From the NCBI RefSeq assembly GCF_002367995.1, contig NZ_AP018207.1, positions 6,928,198 to 6,992,197 of the forward strand: a DNA stretch of 64,000 nucleotides, read 5' to 3'. A program made the position numbers and the translations under genes. Below are positions 61,557 through 64,000 of this stretch, piece after piece (position 1 is the first letter of the stretch; every line of letters starts with the position of its first letter). The stretch is from Calothrix brevissima NIES-22. GTDB taxonomy: Bacteria; Cyanobacteriota; Cyanobacteriia; Cyanobacteriales; Nostocaceae. A model generated the notes under the pieces. It made no database searches and was not told the origin of the DNA. It saw only the letters and a program-made list of their open reading frames with translations.

Positions 61557-64000
61557 ATGAAATTAACTCTTATCGGTTTTGTTGTTTATGGGACAATCTG
61601 TATCTGTGCTGTTGACAACAATAGTGTTCACGCCCAAGTAACTCCCGATAATACCCTCGGAACTGATGTGACTGGTAGTAGTAATTACAGCATTACCAAT
61701 GGCACTCGTGTCGGTAATAATTTATTTCATAGCTTCCGTGAATTTGCTCTACCTACGGGTAGTTCAGCATCATTTGAGAATGCTACTGATATTCAAAATA
61801 TATTTAGTCGTGTGACTGGTGGTCAAGTTTCCAACATTGATGGTTTAATTAGTGCCAAGGGTAGTGCTAACTTGTTCTTACTCAACCCTGCGGGGATTAT
61901 CTTTGGGAAAGATGCCAGCTTAAATATTGGTGGTTCATTTGTTGCCACAACTGCTAATAGCATTAGATTTGCTGATGGTTCAGAATTTAGTGCTATAGAT
62001 CCTGCCACTAAACCATTATTAACAATGAATGTACCCATTGGTTTGCAGATGGGTCAAAATTCCCAGGGGATTACTGTCGAGAACTCAGGGCATCGGATCA
62101 AAAGTGGGATTTTTACACCTTTAGATCGCACTCAGAATCCTACGGGTTTACAAGTTAAGGCAGGCAACACTTTAGCACTTATAGGTAATGAGGTGAGTCT
62201 CTCTGGTGGGATTTTGGCAGTTACTGGAGGTGGACATCTAGAAATCGGAAGTGTGAGCGAGGGTCAAGTTAAACTCAAACCTACTATTACAGGATGGGAG
62301 GGAGATTACTCAGCAGTACCAAAATTCAACGATATCCACCTTGCAAACCAATCGCTGCTTGATGCCAGTGGTAGCAATGGCTCGATTCAACTACAAGGGC
62401 GAAATCTCAATTTGAGCGATGGTTCTGCCATTTTAATCCAAAATTTTGGTGCAAGAGCTTCTGAGGGTATTAAAATCAAGGCAAGTGAGTCTTTGAATCT
62501 CACGGGGAATGTTACCGATGGCAGTATTGGAAGTATTATCCAAAGTGACAATTTAGGCACAGGTCAAACGGGTGATATAACCATCTCTGCCAAACAGTTA
62601 TCCATTCAAAATGGTGGACTAATCGCTACCGGGATATTTAGTCAAGGGTCTGGGGGAAATATTACAGCTAATATTGCAGACTTAATAGTTTTGGATGGTT
62701 CTGCTCCCAGTAATGGTAACAAGTCTACTTTGCAAACATACACATTGAGTTCTACCCACGCAGGTAATCTTACAGTCTCATCTAGCAACATCAAGATTTT
62801 GGATGGAGCTATTTTCTCTGTTACCGCCGCTTCAGGAAAAAGTGGGATAGTACAAATTAATGCAAAAGACTTAATCGAAATTGTGGGCAACAACCCTATC
62901 ACACTTTCACCAGCTACCATAGGTTCATCAACGGTAGGTTTTGGTAATGCCGATGATACTTTAATCAATACATCCAGATTAGTAGTTAGGGATGGAGGAT
63001 TTTTAGGGTCTACTACCCTGACTACAGGTTCGGCTGGTAGTGTCATAATTAACGCTTCTGAGTACGTGAATATTCAGGGTAAGGCTAAAGGTTCAGTACT
63101 ATCGAGCCGCATCGTTTCCAACGCGGAGATAGCCGATCCAATCACTCAAGCTATCTATGGATTTCCGCCCTTTCCCAAAGGTGATGCAGGTTCTCTCACT
63201 ATTAACACACCTTCATTGCGGATCTTAGATGGGGCATATACTAGTGTGCGAAACGAAGGACTCGGTAAGGCGGGAGATTTGCTCCTTAACGCCAACTCAA
63301 TTTTTCTGGACAACCAAGGTAGCATCTCTGCATCAACCGCCTCTGGTAACGGGGGAAATATTCACTTGAATTTGCAAAATGACCTGCTGATGCGGCATGG
63401 GAGCTTCATTTCTGCCACTTCTACAGGTACAGGTAATGGTGGTAATTTGTCGATTAACTCACCTGTAATTGTAGGATTAGAAAATAGTGATATTATAGCC
63501 AACGCAGTTCAAGGTCGTGGTGGCAATATTAACATCACTACACAGGGTATTTTAGGCTTAGAATATCGTTCCGGACTCACATCAGAAAACGACATCACAG
63601 CAAGTTCGCAATTTGGAGTCAATGGCACAGTGGAAATTAACAATGTTGGTGTTGATCCCAATTCGGGTTTAATAGAATTACCTGCAAATATTACTGACTC
63701 ATCACAACAAATTGCTAGTGGTTGTAATGGAAATACAGGTAGTAGTTTTGTCGCTACAGGACGTGGTGGAATACCACAAAATCCAGCACAAGAAATCAGG
63801 AGCGATCGCACTTGGTCTGATACCCGCAATATCTCTGCGTTCCACACCACAAAACCAGCACAAGCACAAATACTTACACCTCCACAGGTACTTGTTCAAG
63901 CTACTGGCTGGCGACGTAACGCCAACGGCAAAATTGAGTTGGTTGCCGATAAATCTCCTAATCAGGTACAAACAGCATTAACCTGTGCTGCTGTATCCAA
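61557..64000 (+). CDS. TpsA5, filamentous-haemagglutinin-type exoprotein (cut by window end)
   Basis: At least 814 residues from ATG 61557 (MKLTLIGFVVYGTICICAVD), open to the end of the window; by comparison with TpsA4 only a few codons are missing. Signal peptide ending SVHAQ. The TPS domain has FHSFREFALP, IFSRVTGGQVSNIDGLISAK and FLLNPAGIIFGKDASLNIGG, and is the most diverged of the five. Beta-helix, then cap GCNGNTGSSFVATGRGG and EIRSDRTWSDTRN. The C-terminal 210 bp match TpsA4 exactly. Confidence 0.88.
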   Translation, partial: MKLTLIGFVVYGTICICAVDNNSVHAQVTPDNTLGTDVTGSSNYSITNGTRVGNNLFHSFREFALPTGSSASFENATDIQNIFSRVTGGQVSNIDGLISAKGSANLFLLNPAGIIFGKDASLNIGGSFVATTANSIRFADGSEFSAIDPATKPLLTMNVPIGLQMGQNSQGITVENSGHRIKSGIFTPLDRTQNPTGLQVKAGNTLALIGNEVSLSGGILAVTGGGHLEIGSVSEGQVKLKPTITGWEGDYSAVPKFNDIHLANQSLLDASGSNGSIQLQGRNLNLSDGSAILIQNFGARASEGIKIKASESLNLTGNVTDGSIGSIIQSDNLGTGQTGDITISAKQLSIQNGGLIATGIFSQGSGGNITANIADLIVLDGSAPSNGNKSTLQTYTLSSTHAGNLTVSSSNIKILDGAIFSVTAASGKSGIVQINAKDLIEIVGNNPITLSPATIGSSTVGFGNADDTLINTSRLVVRDGGFLGSTTLTTGSAGSVIINASEYVNIQGKAKGSVLSSRIVSNAEIADPITQAIYGFPPFPKGDAGSLTINTPSLRILDGAYTSVRNEGLGKAGDLLLNANSIFLDNQGSISASTASGNGGNIHLNLQNDLLMRHGSFISATSTGTGNGGNLSINSPVIVGLENSDIIANAVQGRGGNINITTQGILGLEYRSGLTSENDITASSQFGVNGTVEINNVGVDPNSGLIELPANITDSSQQIASGCNGNTGSSFVATGRGGIPQNPAQEIRSDRTWSDTRNISAFHTTKPAQAQILTPPQVLVQATGWRRNANGKIELVADKSPNQVQTALTCAAVS
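63789..63998 (+). repeat. 210-bp block identical to 61277-61486
   Basis: Second copy, encoding the C-terminal cap of TpsA5. The two genes upstream of the block are clearly diverged. Confidence 0.93.

Noticed and set aside
48404..63971. Many antisense frames across the TpsA genes
   Set aside because: They mirror the repetitive beta-helix codons and the conserved cap; the sense frames are clearly the genes.
48078..64000. Contact-dependent inhibition (CdiA-CdiB) system
   Set aside because: The TpsA proteins are about 800 residues with a shared C-terminal cap, have no VENN-like boundary or variable toxin tip, and no immunity gene is recognisable.
1..64000. tRNA or rRNA genes, IS transposases, integrase or phage genes
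   Set aside because: I looked for cloverleaf arms, T-loop motifs, DDE/HUH or integrase proteins and found none; the only mobile-like DNA is the pair of MITE-like elements.

Overview
The window is chromosomal DNA of a filamentous, probably heterocyst-forming cyanobacterium (Nostocales type). It carries many GCGATCGC (HIP1) sites, cyanobacterium-specific genes (petC-petA, a Psb35-like gene, Ycf51, DUF3067), heptanucleotide tandem repeats of the STRR class, and a giant Ser/Thr kinase/ATPase/histidine kinase. I see no tRNA, rRNA, CRISPR array or transposase. The genus is inferred only from gene content.

1-6.4 kb: the 3' end of ruvC, a DUF3131 gene, a membrane cytochrome b, DUF3067 (minus strand), petC and petA (Rieske protein and cytochrome f of the b6f complex), then a Psb35-like gene. 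A repeat- and hairpin-rich stretch follows. 6.4-11.2 kb: a type I secretion pair, made of an ABC exporter with a cyclic-nucleotide-binding domain and a degenerate C39 domain, plus a HlyD adaptor. 11.3-16 kb: DUF427, GrpB and a NACHT-HEAT protein (minus). 16-22.3 kb: a 21-bp palindromic array, an RTX/VCBS protein with a rearranged spherulin-4 domain (a plausible type I substrate), PhoD phosphatase, DUF2809 and a small membrane protein, all genes on the minus strand.

22.9-26.7 kb is the most unusual region: a small unknown gene, two tandem 85-nt RNA-like elements with the architecture of Y RNAs (closing stem with a bulged C, conserved inner stem, variable loop), a gene whose product looks like a Ro60/TROVE protein with a vWA MIDAS domain, a 21-bp repeat array and a second conserved unknown gene. 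I read this as a candidate Ro-Y RNA ribonucleoprotein locus.

26.9-39 kb: a small two-gene unit with a retropepsin-like protease, a response regulator, an overlapping aminotransferase/iron-type dehydrogenase pair, Ycf51, a 1084-residue protein joining a matrixin metalloprotease, four CARDB repeats and a calpain-type cysteine protease, a secreted Cys-rich protein, and an O-antigen-ligase-like gene overlapping a YaaW-family gene. 39.5-45.4 kb: the multidomain kinase. 46-64 kb: a two-partner secretion locus with one TpsB transporter and five tandem TpsA exoproteins (the last cut by the window end); a PD-(D/E)XK-like gene and an LRV/HEAT repeat gene sit between TpsA1 and TpsA2.

Intergenic DNA is full of short repeats: heptamer arrays, 9-bp TTGTCCCCC arrays, GGGCATT arrays, hairpin palindromes ending in CCCCTAC, and two copies of a MITE-like element. 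All calls come from reading the sequence and hand alignment; no database search was run.
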